A DNA stretch of 64,000 nt from Fluviicola sp. (GCA_002734085.1 NVXV01000006.1:126089-190088), one strand, 5' to 3'. Positions 44,349 through 54,909 are shown, counted from the stretch's first letter. Numbers and translations are program-made. Notes: a model not told the origin generated them from the sequence alone.

Positions 44349-45092
44349 ATGACAAAAACAAATTCTACCGATTGGTTTGAGACTTGGTTTGACACTTCCT
44401 ATTATCATACGCTTTATAAGCATCGAGATACTGATGAGGCTGAGAGTTTTATTTCAAATTTAATTGAGTATTTGAAATTAAAAGATGGATCTAAATGTTT
44501 AGATCTAGCTTGTGGAAAAGGGAGACACTCCCTTTTTTTAAATAAAAATGGATTTGATGTTACTGGCTTAGATCTTTCTATCAATAGTATAGAAAGTGCC
44601 AAGTCAATGGAGAATGATACGCTAAAGTTTGATGTTCATGACATGCGTGAGGTCTATCAAGATGAAAAATTTGACGCTATTTTCAATTTGTTCACTAGTT
44701 TCGGTTATTTTGATAGTAATGAGGATAATCTAAAGGTTTTATACTCTGTTCATAAGATGCTAAAAGATGACGGAATATTTATAATTGATTTCATGAATGC
44801 AAAAAAATCAATAAATAGTCTGGTTGAATCTGAAATGAAAGAAATTGATGGAATAAACTTTAAAATTAAACGCTCATTTGACGGTAAACATATTCATAAG
44901 AATATTCAATTTGAAGATGAAAGTCAAGATTTTGAATTTAACGAAAGGGTCCAAGCATTATTCAAAGAAGACTTTGAAAGGCTGTTAAATAAAAGCGGTT
45001 TTAGAATTGAGCAGTTGTTCGGTGATTTTGAATTGAATCCGTTTGATGAATCGATTTCTAAAAGGTTAATAATAATTGCGAAAAAAGCATGA
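44349..45092 (+). CDS. Class I SAM-dependent methyltransferase
   Basis: 247 residues from the ATG at 44349, chosen over a TTG at 44271 because a promoter overlaps the longer reading. Motif I (CLDLACGKGRHSLFLN) is near residue 50, with FDVTGLDLSINSIE, FDAIFNLFTSFGYF and DDGIFIIDFMNAK further on. This group of methyltransferases acts on small molecules. The substrate is unknown. The stop overlaps the ATG of the ZIP transporter by 4 bp (ATGA). Confidence 0.88.
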   Translation: MTKTNSTDWFETWFDTSYYHTLYKHRDTDEAESFISNLIEYLKLKDGSKCLDLACGKGRHSLFLNKNGFDVTGLDLSINSIESAKSMENDTLKFDVHDMREVYQDEKFDAIFNLFTSFGYFDSNEDNLKVLYSVHKMLKDDGIFIIDFMNAKKSINSLVESEMKEIDGINFKIKRSFDGKHIHKNIQFEDESQDFEFNERVQALFKEDFERLLNKSGFRIEQLFGDFELNPFDESISKRLIIIAKKA

Positions 45093-45862
45093 ATGAATTT
45101 TTAGGAGCGGCTCTATTAGTAGGTGCTGTATTATTTGGAGGTGTTATAGTTGCTTTACTTGAAAACTTAAACAGGGGCAAGATAATAAAGCTATTACTCT
45201 CTTTGAGTGGTGGGTTTTTATTGGCGATTGCTTTTATTCACTTCATTCCCGAAATATATGTCCACAATGGTGATACTATAGGTTATTACATTTTGCTTGG
45301 GTTTTTAATACAACTCTTTTTAGAGTATTTTTCTGGTGGAATAGAACATGGTCACGTTCATGTAAAAGGTAAGCACGGAGCAATCCCATGGACGCTTTTT
45401 ATCTCTTTGAGTATTCATTCGATCATAGAGGGTATTCCTTTGGAAGGACAATTTCATGAAGGAGAACTTTTGAATGAGATTATTGATGTTCATTCTCATC
45501 ATGGTCATAGTCATGAGTCTGCAATTCATGGAGTTAAAGGCTTGCTTTTAGGTGTGATTCTTCATAAAATACCAGTGGCCATTGCCTTGATGACTCTATT
45601 GATTGCATCTGGGTTTAAAAAATGGAAGGCTTGGCTAGTACTCGGTATATTTGCGTTGATGGCGCCTCTCGGAATAGTTTTAGGCCATTTTGGTGTAGCC
45701 CATTTTGTAGTAGATATGGAAATCATCTTAGCTGTTGTGGTTGGTATGTTTCTTCATATATCTACCACTATTATTTTTGAGGCTTCAGAAAATCATCGTT
45801 TTAATTTCGTTAAACTAATCAGTCTTTTAATTGGTGTTGGTATAGCAGTAATAACAATTTAG
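45089..45862 (+). CDS. ZIP family metal transporter
   Basis: 257 residues with about eight membrane helices. The ZIP signature helices contain IHSIIEGIPLEGQ (HSxxEG) and LHKIPVAIAL. A His-rich cytoplasmic loop lies between helices (HSHHGHSHESAIHG), and HGHVHVKGKHG precedes the HSIIEG helix. It should import zinc or another divalent metal into the cytoplasm. It is coupled by ATGA overlap to the methyltransferase, which may be a coincidence of operon structure. Confidence 0.9.
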   Translation: MNEFLGAALLVGAVLFGGVIVALLENLNRGKIIKLLLSLSGGFLLAIAFIHFIPEIYVHNGDTIGYYILLGFLIQLFLEYFSGGIEHGHVHVKGKHGAIPWTLFISLSIHSIIEGIPLEGQFHEGELLNEIIDVHSHHGHSHESAIHGVKGLLLGVILHKIPVAIALMTLLIASGFKKWKAWLVLGIFALMAPLGIVLGHFGVAHFVVDMEIILAVVVGMFLHISTTIIFEASENHRFNFVKLISLLIGVGIAVITI

Positions 45863-45934
45863 ACCTTATTTCGAATCAATAAGACGTTTTTATTTCCTAA
45901 TATATGCTAGTGAGTTGGATTTTTATTTGAAGGT

Positions 45935-47089
45935 TCAAAATATCCCTAAACACAACTTTGCTCTTATTATTTTTTTGACAGAGTTATCAATTTCGGCTTG
46001 GGTATCTTCATCTTCTACATAGAGTTCAAGTAGGTCTTCATGAGCTTTGCTTGCGTCCAAAGGCATTAACAGAATGTCACAACCAGCCATCACTGCTAAT
46101 TTGTTGGCGTTTTTTATATTACTTACGCCTCCCATATTCATAGCATCAGTTACAATTAACCCTTTAAAACCTAAGCTATCTTTTAGTAAGTCGGTTACGA
46201 TTTCTCTTGAAGTTGTGGCGGGTAACCCAGAGGTACTGTACTTAGAATTGTTTCTAACGGCAATATGGGCTATCATTATACTCATAATCTCATTTTTGAT
46301 TAAGTCAGGATAATTAATCAACTCTTTCATTTCTCCATCAATATAAACTAACTTTTTATGTGTATCTCCTTCGACAAAGCCATGACCCGGAAAGTGTTTA
46401 GCGGTAGCCATTACCTGATGCTTTTGTGTTTCTCTAACAAATGCAGCGGACCAAGGAATTACGCTGTCAGGTTCATGCCCAAAACTTCTCCAGCCAACAG
46501 TTTTGTTTGGAGACATATCAACAACTGGGGCGAAGTTGTAATTGATTCCAATTTCATTGAGATCCATTGAGATAGTATTAGCAACCTCAATTACTTCTTT
46601 TTTTGATTGTAATTTATTCGCTTTTTTAACAGGTGTTGAGTTGATAATCTTTCTGTTTACTAAACTCGGTTCTGCATCTGCACTGTATAAAAAAGGAATG
46701 TGATTCAAAGAGTCATTCCAATGATTGTATTTTGATATCCAATTAGTAAATTGATTTTTAGTCCCATTGAGCATTAATACACCACCAATCTTGTTTTCTA
46801 GCACCAACTTGTTGATAGTCGCTTCAGTCTGTCCGTGATCTCCAATTGCTGGCATAATTAGTTGGGCAACTCTTGCGTGTGGGCTAAGACTATTGAATAT
46901 AGAATCAATATAGTTATTTAATAAATCATCCTCTTTAAAAAAATCACTTAACAAGAATGAAACTTTTTCTTTAGGTACAACTTTTACATTTGTTGAACCT
47001 GAAGAAGAGATGTCTTCTACTATTTCATTTTGTGCACAAGCTGCAAAAAATAGTGATGCAATGAAAATTGTAATAAATGTTCTAAGCAT
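45935..47089 (-). CDS. GH3 beta-N-acetylhexosaminidase (NagZ-like) lipoprotein
   Basis: 384 residues with a lipobox Cys in FAACAQN. The catalytic GH3 N-domain carries KHFPGHG followed by GDTHKKL (the His/Asp dyad used as acid/base in NagZ) and IVTDAMNMGG with the Asp nucleophile. The GH3 C-terminal domain is absent. It probably releases GlcNAc from peptidoglycan fragments in the periplasm or at the outer membrane. It ends in a KLCLGIF segment. It is followed upstream by OsmC on the same strand with a gap of 3 bp. Confidence 0.9.
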   Translation of the reverse strand: MLRTFITIFIASLFFAACAQNEIVEDISSSGSTNVKVVPKEKVSFLLSDFFKEDDLLNNYIDSIFNSLSPHARVAQLIMPAIGDHGQTEATINKLVLENKIGGVLMLNGTKNQFTNWISKYNHWNDSLNHIPFLYSADAEPSLVNRKIINSTPVKKANKLQSKKEVIEVANTISMDLNEIGINYNFAPVVDMSPNKTVGWRSFGHEPDSVIPWSAAFVRETQKHQVMATAKHFPGHGFVEGDTHKKLVYIDGEMKELINYPDLIKNEIMSIMIAHIAVRNNSKYSTSGLPATTSREIVTDLLKDSLGFKGLIVTDAMNMGGVSNIKNANKLAVMAGCDILLMPLDASKAHEDLLELYVEDEDTQAEIDNSVKKIIRAKLCLGIF

Positions 47090-47092
47090 GAT

Positions 47093-47500
47093 TTAGTTAT
47101 AAATAAAATTAACGTTTACTTGTATGTCGGAAGAGACACTTTTAGCTACAGGGCAATTTAACGCGGCACTTTCAATTTTTTTCTTTTGTTTATCATCCCA
47201 ATTTTTTTCATTAATATAAATTTTAATATCCAATTGACCAATACGTCTTGGGTTATCAATCATATGTTTTTCAACCTCAGCTGTACACTTTTCAAATGGA
47301 ATATCCCTTTGATTACAGTAAATTCCTATGATAGTCAGCATGCAGTTTACGTAAGCTGTTGCCACTAAATCGGTAGGAGAAAAAGCTTCTCCTTTGCCAT
47401 TATTATCTACTGGAGCGTCTGTTAATATTTCATTTCCTGATTGGACATGTTTTGATTTTGTCCTTAAACCACCCAAATATGAAACATTTATCTTTGTCAT
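47093..47500 (-). CDS. OsmC family peroxiredoxin-like protein
   Basis: 135 residues. Two catalytic Cys are conserved, in AYVNCMLTIIG and AALNCPVAKS, giving the OsmC/Ohr thiol peroxidase pattern. The first contains the helix typical of the family. It would reduce organic peroxides. It is first in a two-gene minus-strand unit with the hexosaminidase. Confidence 0.9.
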   Translation of the reverse strand: MTKINVSYLGGLRTKSKHVQSGNEILTDAPVDNNGKGEAFSPTDLVATAYVNCMLTIIGIYCNQRDIPFEKCTAEVEKHMIDNPRRIGQLDIKIYINEKNWDDKQKKKIESAALNCPVAKSVSSDIQVNVNFIYN

Positions 47501-47659
47501 AACAGCGAATATTGCTTAAATTTGTATATTGAAAAAATTGAGGTTAAAATTAAGAGTTTCATTTGACAAGTAAATGACTTTTTGGTTGTTTTTTACATTC
47601 CAACCAAACAGAATGTGTTTACGTATTGTTTATAACGGAAGAGTTGACAGAATTAATTT

Positions 47660-48535
47660 ATGACAGTAATAGCAGAAGAAAAACAATCAAAGGTTAAAAA
47701 ACCAAAATGGTTGCGTGTGAAATTGCCGACAGGGGAGGAGTACAGAAAAGTGCGTAAGCTTGTTGATGAACATGAGCTTCATACAATTTGTGAAAGTGGG
47801 AGCTGCCCTAATATGGGAGAATGTTGGGGGGAAGGAACTGCAACTTTTATGATACTTGGTAACATTTGTACTCGTTCATGCGGTTTTTGCGCTGTGCAGA
47901 CTGGCCGTCCTGATGAGGTTGATATTTATGAACCGGGTAGAGTAGCTAGGTCCGTTAAATTGATGGAAGTGAAACACGCTGTATTAACTTCTGTGGATAG
48001 GGACGATTTATCGGATGGTGGAGCCAATATTTGGGCGCAAACTGTTAAGGCGATAAGACATCAATCTCCAGGAACTACATTAGAAACATTGATTCCAGAT
48101 TTTGCTGGTAAGTGGGAGAACTTAAAAATTGTAACTGATGTTGCTCCAGAAATTGTTTCTCATAATTTGGAAACAGTTCGAAGACTGACAAAAGGAGTTC
48201 GAATTCAGGCGAAATATGATAGAAGTCTCGAAGCTCTTTTTAGAATAAAAAAAGCAGGAATGCGCACAAAATCTGGGATAATGTTAGGTCTAGGTGAGAC
48301 ACATGAAGAAGTGTTAGAAACGATGCAGGACTTGCGCTCTGTTGGAACAGATATAGTAACTTTAGGGCAGTATTTACAGCCAACACCAAAACATTTACCA
48401 GTGGCTAATTTTATAACACCTGAAAGATTTGAGGAATATAAAGTTAAAGGATTGGAAATGGGGTTTAAGTATGTTGAATCTGGACCATTAGTAAGATCTT
48501 CATACCATGCAGAACGACATATATTTGATATGTAA
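47660..48535 (+). CDS. lipA: Lipoyl synthase
   Basis: 291-residue radical-SAM enzyme that inserts two sulfur atoms into octanoyl-carrier protein to make lipoyl groups. Both [4Fe-4S] motifs are present: [12 protein letters not shown] for the auxiliary cluster and CTRSCGFC for the radical-SAM cluster. The C-terminal RSSYHAE binds the auxiliary cluster Ser. It stands alone on the plus strand, with no lipB nearby. Confidence 0.97.
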   Translation: MTVIAEEKQSKVKKPKWLRVKLPTGEEYRKVRKLVDEHELHTICESGSCPNMGECWGEGTATFMILGNICTRSCGFCAVQTGRPDEVDIYEPGRVARSVKLMEVKHAVLTSVDRDDLSDGGANIWAQTVKAIRHQSPGTTLETLIPDFAGKWENLKIVTDVAPEIVSHNLETVRRLTKGVRIQAKYDRSLEALFRIKKAGMRTKSGIMLGLGETHEEVLETMQDLRSVGTDIVTLGQYLQPTPKHLPVANFITPERFEEYKVKGLEMGFKYVESGPLVRSSYHAERHIFDM

Positions 48536-48703
48536 TTAATGTTATTTTAGACATGTAAAATTTAAAGTATATTTATACAGTATTGAGATTATTAACTTAA
48601 ATAATGGTTTTATCTTTACATAAAATTGATTTGCGCTTAATAAAATGATTTAATTTAAAATTTTATGCTTAAATTGGCGCCTTCAATTATGTTATGAAAC
48701 CGA

Positions 48704-51700
48704 ATGAATATTATGAAAATGAAGCGAAATAGATTATTTGTTTTTAGTGTAGGGTTTGCCGCTATTGCTACATCGATGTTTATTGCAAACGAATTTAATG
48801 GGGATATAGATTCAAAATATACTCAAAGTAGAGATGGTTTAGCAACAAAGCAAGATGCAAACGATTTTAAAGAGTGGCTTAAAGGAACCATGATTGACGT
48901 CGAGACAGGCGAGGAGATTACTCCAAGTAGACTTCGCGAGGTTGTTGAGAATTATAAGTCAATGAATCAAACTAAGGCAATCACTGTTGATTGGGCAGAG
49001 CAAGGTCCAGATAATATTGGTGGTAGAACTAGAGCTATACTCGTTGATCATGTAGATGAAAATAGAGTTTGGGCTGGTGGTGTATCAGGAGGTTTATATA
49101 TGTCTGAGATAAAAGGAAACAAATGGGAGAGAGTTTTGAACTTCCCAGGGAATCAGTTTATTTCATCGATTGCACAGGATGCTGGAGGTAATATTTACGT
49201 TGCTACAGGATCAAACGATGAAGCTTGGACTGGAGATGGCCTTTATGTTACTCCAGATTTCGGTGATACATGGGAGCTTGTTCTAGGTACTGCTTCAGAA
49301 ACAAGAATTAATAGAGTAGCTGCAACAAAAGCAAGTTCGACTGTATATTTTACAACAACAAGTGGATTGAAACAATACACTTATGGAGGTAATGTTCAAA
49401 ATGTATCATCATATGGTGGTACTGGAGCAAAAACTCTGGCTTATTCAACTGACGGTAACGTAATAGTTGTTGCTGCTAGTAACAATAGAACTTGGGTTTC
49501 TTTAGATTGGGGGCAGACATTTACAGATCGTTCTGGAACAGGTGCTGGAGAAATTAGCCCTAGTGGGTTCAATAGGATAGAGTACGCTGTATCAAGTCCA
49601 AAGTCAAATGGAACGTATTCAATTTATGCAGCAACAACTACGGCAAATAATGCTGGACAATGGATATCAATTGACAACGGTGTGACTTGGCATGAACATA
49701 CACCTTCTACAGGTGCAAATGAGCCGAGTGGTGTTATTGATTACCGTAACCAAGGAACTTATAACTCTGTTGTAAGCTTTGATCCTTCTGACCCAGAACG
49801 AGTAATTATAGGTGGAATTGATTTACATGAATGGAAACAAACAATAAACAATCCGCCTTCAGGTGGTTGGAATAAAATTTCTTTATGGAATGCTAGTGTT
49901 CAATCGGATTTGTATGTACATGCCGATAACCACGAGTTGAAATGGGATAGTAATAATCGTCTTTATATTGGTAATGACGGAGGAATTGGTATTTCTACAG
50001 ACTTAGCAAATACTTTTTACCATGCGAATAGAGGTTATAATGTAACACAATTTTACGCTATAGCTTATGATAGAAATGGTAGTGTGATTGGTGGTACTCA
50101 GGATAACGGAGCCTTGTATAACGATCATACAAACTCGACTTATAAAGAATTTATTAGAGCAACTGGTGGTGATGGATTTACTTGTGAGATCTCTTACTTT
50201 AATCCAAATGTGATAATAACGAGTAGTCAATTTAATGTTATCAGAAGATCAGGTGATGGGGCTGAATCGTTTAACGACTTTACACCAAATACTTTTACAG
50301 GAACTGGTGATGGAGGAAGTAATCACCCTTTTCATACCCAATTTCATTTAGGAGAATATTATGACGAAAATTCTGAGGATTCTGTGATTTTTATCCCTTT
50401 GGCAAATTATAATATTGGTGATATTGTTAAGGTGCCAAGTTTGGCAACTGGAGATACAATCGAATATACAACTCCAACAAACCTGTATTATGATGATACG
50501 CTTTATTATGATCCAGGATTAACTCAAACAGAGTACGTTGTTACTGATGCTAATACGGGTGAAGAGTATGATTTAGGAATACTAAACTTTAGTTATTTCC
50601 CAAGTGAGGCTGGTAATTACCCTCCTGACAACGGAGATTCATTATTGGTTGAATTACCTTCAGGTGTTGAAGATACTGTAATAGTAGGAAGTTCAGAGGC
50701 TTATGATTATTATATAGCTTCGAATTCATCTACGGGTCAAACTATTGATTTAGTTAGAGATACTGTTATTTTAGGAATAGCTTGGGATACAATAACTGTT
50801 CAAGATCCTTATCAATCTTGGTTTGTTGTTAGCACAACTTCAAATGGGGGAGAATTATGGGGAACAAGAGATGCAACTCGTTTATCTGTTAATAATCCTC
50901 AATGGGTTAGAATTGCAGAAGGTTTAGGTGGTTCTCAGGTTGATGTTGCTTTTAGTCGCGACTTAAATCATATGTATGTTGCTGCTGGAGGATCTATTTA
51001 TAGAATTGATAGTTTAGGATCTGCATATACTTCAGACCCAAATTTCAAAGAAAAAGTAGATTTGAACACAACAGATACTGTGGATCCTACATTAGTGTCA
51101 AAAACAACGGTTAGAACTGGTTCATTTACTGGAATTGGAGTTAATCCAAATAACGCCGATGATTTAGTAGGAACTCAAAGCTTTAATGGTAGTGTCTATA
51201 GATCTTCAGATGCAACATCTGCAGCTCCAAGTATGCCAGTTGTTGGTTCGCAAAATGGTAATGCATTTTACGATGTTATAATTGACCGTGATGATAGCGA
51301 CATTTTGTTTGCTTCGACATTCTTCGGCGTTAGTTTATCTGAAGATGGTGGTGCTACATGGAGTGATGTTTCAGATCCTCAATTCTTTGGAACGCCAGCA
51401 TACGAAATTCGTCAGTCTTGGAGAACTTGGGAAGAAGGAAATAAAAGGCCAGGTGAAATATATGTCGGTACATTTGGACGTGGTATTTGGTCTTCAAGCT
51501 CTATACTTAATGTTTCTGAAGAGAATCCTGTAGCTGAGATTAAAGAACCTTCTTTTGGTCTAGAAGTATTCCCAAATCCTTCGAGATATAATAGTACACT
51601 TATAGTGGACTTAAAGGAAAGTAATAAATTAGATATCCAGTTCTACAATATTTCTGGTAGAATGGTGAAAAGAATTGAAAAAACAAATGCTTTTGTTGGT

Positions 51701-51805
51701 AGAAATGAAATAGTATTTAGCGCTTCTGATTTACCTCAAGGTACTTATATTATTCAAGTTCAATCTGGAAAACAAGTTGAAACAACTAAGTACATTGTAA
51801 TGTAA
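48704..51805 (+). CDS. Large T9SS protein with BNR/VPS10-like repeats
   Basis: 1033 residues. ATG 48704 is used; ATGs at 48713 and 48719 are possible. The signal peptide follows MKMKRNRLFVF. The body contains repeated BNR/sialidase-like units: SxDGGxTW or DWGQTF turns (SLDWGQTF, SIDNGVTW, SEDGGATW), as in beta-propellers of the VPS10/photosystem-stability class. An insert of about 150 residues (~560-720) is rich in Tyr, Asp and Thr. The end (LEVFPNPSRYNSTLIV to YIVM) is a T9SS tail. It is closed by a strong terminator. Enzyme activity is not evident. Confidence 0.9.
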   Translation: MNIMKMKRNRLFVFSVGFAAIATSMFIANEFNGDIDSKYTQSRDGLATKQDANDFKEWLKGTMIDVETGEEITPSRLREVVENYKSMNQTKAITVDWAEQGPDNIGGRTRAILVDHVDENRVWAGGVSGGLYMSEIKGNKWERVLNFPGNQFISSIAQDAGGNIYVATGSNDEAWTGDGLYVTPDFGDTWELVLGTASETRINRVAATKASSTVYFTTTSGLKQYTYGGNVQNVSSYGGTGAKTLAYSTDGNVIVVAASNNRTWVSLDWGQTFTDRSGTGAGEISPSGFNRIEYAVSSPKSNGTYSIYAATTTANNAGQWISIDNGVTWHEHTPSTGANEPSGVIDYRNQGTYNSVVSFDPSDPERVIIGGIDLHEWKQTINNPPSGGWNKISLWNASVQSDLYVHADNHELKWDSNNRLYIGNDGGIGISTDLANTFYHANRGYNVTQFYAIAYDRNGSVIGGTQDNGALYNDHTNSTYKEFIRATGGDGFTCEISYFNPNVIITSSQFNVIRRSGDGAESFNDFTPNTFTGTGDGGSNHPFHTQFHLGEYYDENSEDSVIFIPLANYNIGDIVKVPSLATGDTIEYTTPTNLYYDDTLYYDPGLTQTEYVVTDANTGEEYDLGILNFSYFPSEAGNYPPDNGDSLLVELPSGVEDTVIVGSSEAYDYYIASNSSTGQTIDLVRDTVILGIAWDTITVQDPYQSWFVVSTTSNGGELWGTRDATRLSVNNPQWVRIAEGLGGSQVDVAFSRDLNHMYVAAGGSIYRIDSLGSAYTSDPNFKEKVDLNTTDTVDPTLVSKTTVRTGSFTGIGVNPNNADDLVGTQSFNGSVYRSSDATSAAPSMPVVGSQNGNAFYDVIIDRDDSDILFASTFFGVSLSEDGGATWSDVSDPQFFGTPAYEIRQSWRTWEEGNKRPGEIYVGTFGRGIWSSSSILNVSEENPVAEIKEPSFGLEVFPNPSRYNSTLIVDLKESNKLDIQFYNISGRMVKRIEKTNAFVGRNEIVFSASDLPQGTYIIQVQSGKQVETTKYIVM

Positions 51806-51828
51806 TTTAGTTTTCCAAAAGGTTATTT

Positions 51829-51860
51829 AAGAGGCTCGCATTTGTGAGTCTCTTTTTTTT
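51829..51860 (+). terminator. Terminator after the 1033-residue T9SS gene
   Basis: A 12-base stem AAGAGGCTCGCA / TGTGAGTCTCTT with two G-T pairs, then a run of T. Confidence 0.82.
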
Positions 51861-51864
51861 TACA

Positions 51865-52509
51865 TTATTTTTTGAAATTCCACTCTGAATAGAAAGCTTT
51901 CAAGTATTCACGCATAATTGAAGTTCTTTCCTCTGCAATTGACTTTGCAGTTTTTGTGTGCATACGTTCCTCCAAAATCAGAAGTTTTTCATAAAAATGA
52001 TTAATGGTATGTGTTCTGTTTTGATATTCTTCTTTTGAGTTGTGTACGCTAGGTTTAATACTGGGATTGTAAATAGGTTGATTTACGCTTCCACCGTAGG
52101 CAAATGTTCGAGCTATTCCTATAGCACCAATGGCGTCTAAACGATCTGCATCTTGCACAATCTTACCTTCTAATGAAGTCATGTTGTTAGCTACTCCATT
52201 TCCTTTGAAAGAAACTGCATTGATAATAGTGATAGCCTTTTGAATTAATTTTTGATCGACGTTGAAATCCTGCAAAATAATTCTTGCCTCGTCTCCTCCT
52301 TTCTCAAAATCTCCACCATTAAATTTATGATCTGAAATATCGTGGAGTAGAGCAGCAATTTCTATCAAATTCCTGTCTCCACCCTCTTGTTCCTGAATAT
52401 ATAAAGATAGTCTCCTTACACGATCTATATGGAACCAATCATGTCCTGTGCCTTCGTCCTGGAACTTTTCTTTTACGTATTTCTCAATAGCTTGGATATC
52501 AGATTTCAT
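51865..52509 (-). CDS. HD domain phosphohydrolase
   Basis: 214 residues. The HD motif appears as GHDWFHIDRVRRLS, ALLHDISDHKF and VQDADRLDAIG, which bind metal. The size and layout match the YedJ-like HD hydrolases that act on nucleotides or small phosphates. Monocistronic, upstream -7 element on the minus strand at 52535-52542 (reads TAGATTTG). The substrate is unknown. Confidence 0.88.
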   Translation of the reverse strand: MKSDIQAIEKYVKEKFQDEGTGHDWFHIDRVRRLSLYIQEQEGGDRNLIEIAALLHDISDHKFNGGDFEKGGDEARIILQDFNVDQKLIQKAITIINAVSFKGNGVANNMTSLEGKIVQDADRLDAIGAIGIARTFAYGGSVNQPIYNPSIKPSVHNSKEEYQNRTHTINHFYEKLLILEERMHTKTAKSIAEERTSIMREYLKAFYSEWNFKK

Positions 52510-52534
52510 GATTAAAAATTATTTTGGTACTAGA

Positions 52535-52542
52535 CAAATCTA
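52535..52542 (-). promoter_or_regulatory. Putative -7 promoter element of the HD gene
   Basis: CAAATCTA on the plus strand reads TAGATTTG on the minus strand, 26 bases upstream of the ATG. No -33 TTG at standard spacing. Confidence 0.4.
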
Positions 52543-52661
52543 CATAATTATTATTGCCCTTTTAAAAAAATATAGATTGCACCTTTGTAATATCACTAGG
52601 TTATTCAGCGATAGTTTGGTCTATACATATCATTTTTGAATCTTATAATCTCATTCAAATC

Positions 52662-52695
52662 TTGAAATTATAGTCAGATTAATTTATTAAATTTG
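52662..52695 (+). promoter_or_regulatory. Putative promoter of acs, TTG-N23-TAAATTTG
   Basis: TTG 52662-52664 and TAAATTTG 52688-52695, 53 bases upstream of the ATG. The spacer is at the long end of the usual range. Confidence 0.42.
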
Positions 52696-52748
52696 AGAAT
52701 ACTAAATCTTGAAGAAGAAGCTGGTTTTCACCTTAAAATATTATTCAA

Positions 52749-54650
52749 ATGAAATATCAAGTTAAAAACTTAAAGTCCTATTTTAACATACAAGACAAAG
52801 CAATAAATAATCCTGAAAAATTTTGGAAGAAAATAGCAAAGGAGTTTTCTTGGCAAACAAAATGGAATCAAGTTCTTGACTATGATATGCATAAAGCTGA
52901 AATCAAATGGTTTGATGGAGGGGAATTAAATATGTCTGAAAATTGTATTGATAGACATTTGAAATTGAGAGGTGATAAAACTGCGATTATTTTTGAACCA
53001 AACGATCCGAAAGAAAAAGAGCAGCACATTTCTTATAAACAACTACATGAAGAAGTGTCAAAGATGGCAAATATATTGAAAGGCCAAGGTGTTGAAAAAG
53101 GAGATCGAGTTTGTGTTTATCTTCCCATGATTCCTGAATTGGCTTATACAGTGCTTGCTTGTGCTAGGATTGGTGCTATTCATTCAGTTGTTTTTGCTGG
53201 CTTTTCTGCAAATGCTTTATCTTCTCGCATTAATGATTCATCGTGTAAACTAGTGGTAACTGCAGATGGCTCGTATAGAGGAGACAAACAAATTGATTTA
53301 AAATCTATTGTGGATAAGGCATTAACGAACTGCAACACAGTAAAAAGTGTTGTTTTGGTTAAAAGAACGGGCCAGAAACTCGATTTTCAACATGGAAGAG
53401 ACTTATGGTATCATGATTTAAAGAAAGAAGTTGACGACCACTGTGATCCTGTAATCGTAAAGTCTGAAGATCCTCTTTTCATTCTGTATACATCAGGTTC
53501 AACTGGAAAGCCAAAAGGAATGGTTCACACAACAGCGGGTTATATGGTTTATAGTGCCTATACTTTTAAAAATGTTTTTCAATATGAAGAAGAAGATGTT
53601 TATTGGTGTACGGCTGATATTGGTTGGATTACAGGGCATTCCTATATTATTTATGGCCCCTTGTTAAATGGAGCAACGACAGTAATGTTTGAAGGAGTTC
53701 CATCCTATCCAAACTATAATCGATTCTGGGAAATAGTTGAAAAATATGGTGTGAATCAATTTTATACGGCACCGACAGCAATAAGGTCTCTGGCGAAACA
53801 AGATGTTAAATTCGTGGAACAGCATGATTTATCATCGCTTAAAGTTCTAGGAACGGTCGGCGAGCCAATCAATGAAGAAGCTTGGAATTGGTATTATAAT
53901 CATGTTGGAAAGGAAAAATGCCCAATTGTCGATACCTGGTGGCAAACAGAAACAGGTGGTATTATGATTTCACCTATTCCGTTTTCTACGCCAACCAAAG
54001 CGACTTATGCTACTTTTCCACTCCCTGGTGTTCAACCTGCATTAATGGATGCTGATGGAAAAGAATTAGAAGGGAGATTAGTTAAAGGAAGCTTGTGTAT
54101 TAAATTCCCGTGGCCAGGAATAGCAAGAACGATTTGGGGAAATCATCAGCGCTATATAAACACCTATTTTAAACAATATCCAGGAATGTATTTTACAGGT
54201 GATGGAGCTTTGAGAGATCCTGCTGGGTATTACCGAATAACAGGGAGAGTAGATGATGTGATCATCGTTTCAGGGCATAACCTAGGCACAGCCCCAATAG
54301 AAAATGCAATCAATGAGCATTCCAAAGTTGCTGAGTGTGCGATTGTTGGATATCCTCACGAAGTAAAAGGGAATGCACTTTATGGGTTTATAACGCTTAA
54401 AAAAGATTGCTCTGAAAGCGAACAAGACCAACTTAAAAAAGAAATTAATGTTCTTATTGCAGATAGTATTGGTCCAATAGCAAGGCTTAGTAGGATTCAG
54501 TTTTCAGATGGACTACCAAAAACCAGATCTGGAAAAATAATGAGAAGGATATTGAGAAAAATTGCTGCTGGTGAGTTAAATGATTTAGGAGATATATCTA
54601 CATTGCTTAACCCTGATTGTGTTGAGGAAATTATTAAAAACCGCCAGTGA
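52749..54650 (+). CDS. acs: Acetyl-CoA synthetase
   Basis: 633 residues. The AMP-binding motif is YTSGSTGKPKGMVHT, followed by GWITGHSYI, DTWWQTETGG, and the C-terminal TGDGALRDPAGYYRITGRVDD. The acetyl-lysine site motif PKTRSGKIMRRILRK is intact, and the hinge GRVDD is present. It converts acetate, ATP and CoA to acetyl-CoA. The stop overlaps the start of the next small gene (TGATG). Confidence 0.95.
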   Translation: MKYQVKNLKSYFNIQDKAINNPEKFWKKIAKEFSWQTKWNQVLDYDMHKAEIKWFDGGELNMSENCIDRHLKLRGDKTAIIFEPNDPKEKEQHISYKQLHEEVSKMANILKGQGVEKGDRVCVYLPMIPELAYTVLACARIGAIHSVVFAGFSANALSSRINDSSCKLVVTADGSYRGDKQIDLKSIVDKALTNCNTVKSVVLVKRTGQKLDFQHGRDLWYHDLKKEVDDHCDPVIVKSEDPLFILYTSGSTGKPKGMVHTTAGYMVYSAYTFKNVFQYEEEDVYWCTADIGWITGHSYIIYGPLLNGATTVMFEGVPSYPNYNRFWEIVEKYGVNQFYTAPTAIRSLAKQDVKFVEQHDLSSLKVLGTVGEPINEEAWNWYYNHVGKEKCPIVDTWWQTETGGIMISPIPFSTPTKATYATFPLPGVQPALMDADGKELEGRLVKGSLCIKFPWPGIARTIWGNHQRYINTYFKQYPGMYFTGDGALRDPAGYYRITGRVDDVIIVSGHNLGTAPIENAINEHSKVAECAIVGYPHEVKGNALYGFITLKKDCSESEQDQLKKEINVLIADSIGPIARLSRIQFSDGLPKTRSGKIMRRILRKIAAGELNDLGDISTLLNPDCVEEIIKNRQ

Positions 54651-54877
54651 TGAGTAAGAATTTTTTTTTAACCTTGGTTTTGTCGATAATTTTGATTCTT
54701 GGTTTGCTTGGTTGGAATCTGTATTTAATCAACGAAGTTGAAGGCTTACTGAAAACTCAGAAAGAATTAGAATTAAAAAATCAAATGCTTGAAGGGGACA
54801 ATCAAGTTCTTTCATACGATCTGGTCACGTGTAGGGATAGTCTTCGTATTTTAAATGAAAGAGAAATTACAGAATAA
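54650..54877 (+). CDS. Small membrane protein with coiled coil
   Basis: 75 residues. ATG 54650 overlaps the acs stop (TGATG), and a GTG three bases earlier is unlikely. One membrane helix (about 5-25) is followed by a charged coiled-coil segment (EVEGLLKTQKELELKNQM). No recognised family. The overlap with acs suggests co-translation, but a functional link is only inferred. Confidence 0.72.
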   Translation: MSKNFFLTLVLSIILILGLLGWNLYLINEVEGLLKTQKELELKNQMLEGDNQVLSYDLVTCRDSLRILNEREITE

Positions 54878-54909
54878 GCCATAATATTGGATGTTGCTGA
54901 AATATCTCT

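Noticed and set aside
45862-45895. CTTATT / AATAAG hairpin followed by T after the ZIP gene as a terminator
   Set aside because: The stem is only 6 bp of A-T-rich pairs, too weak to call.
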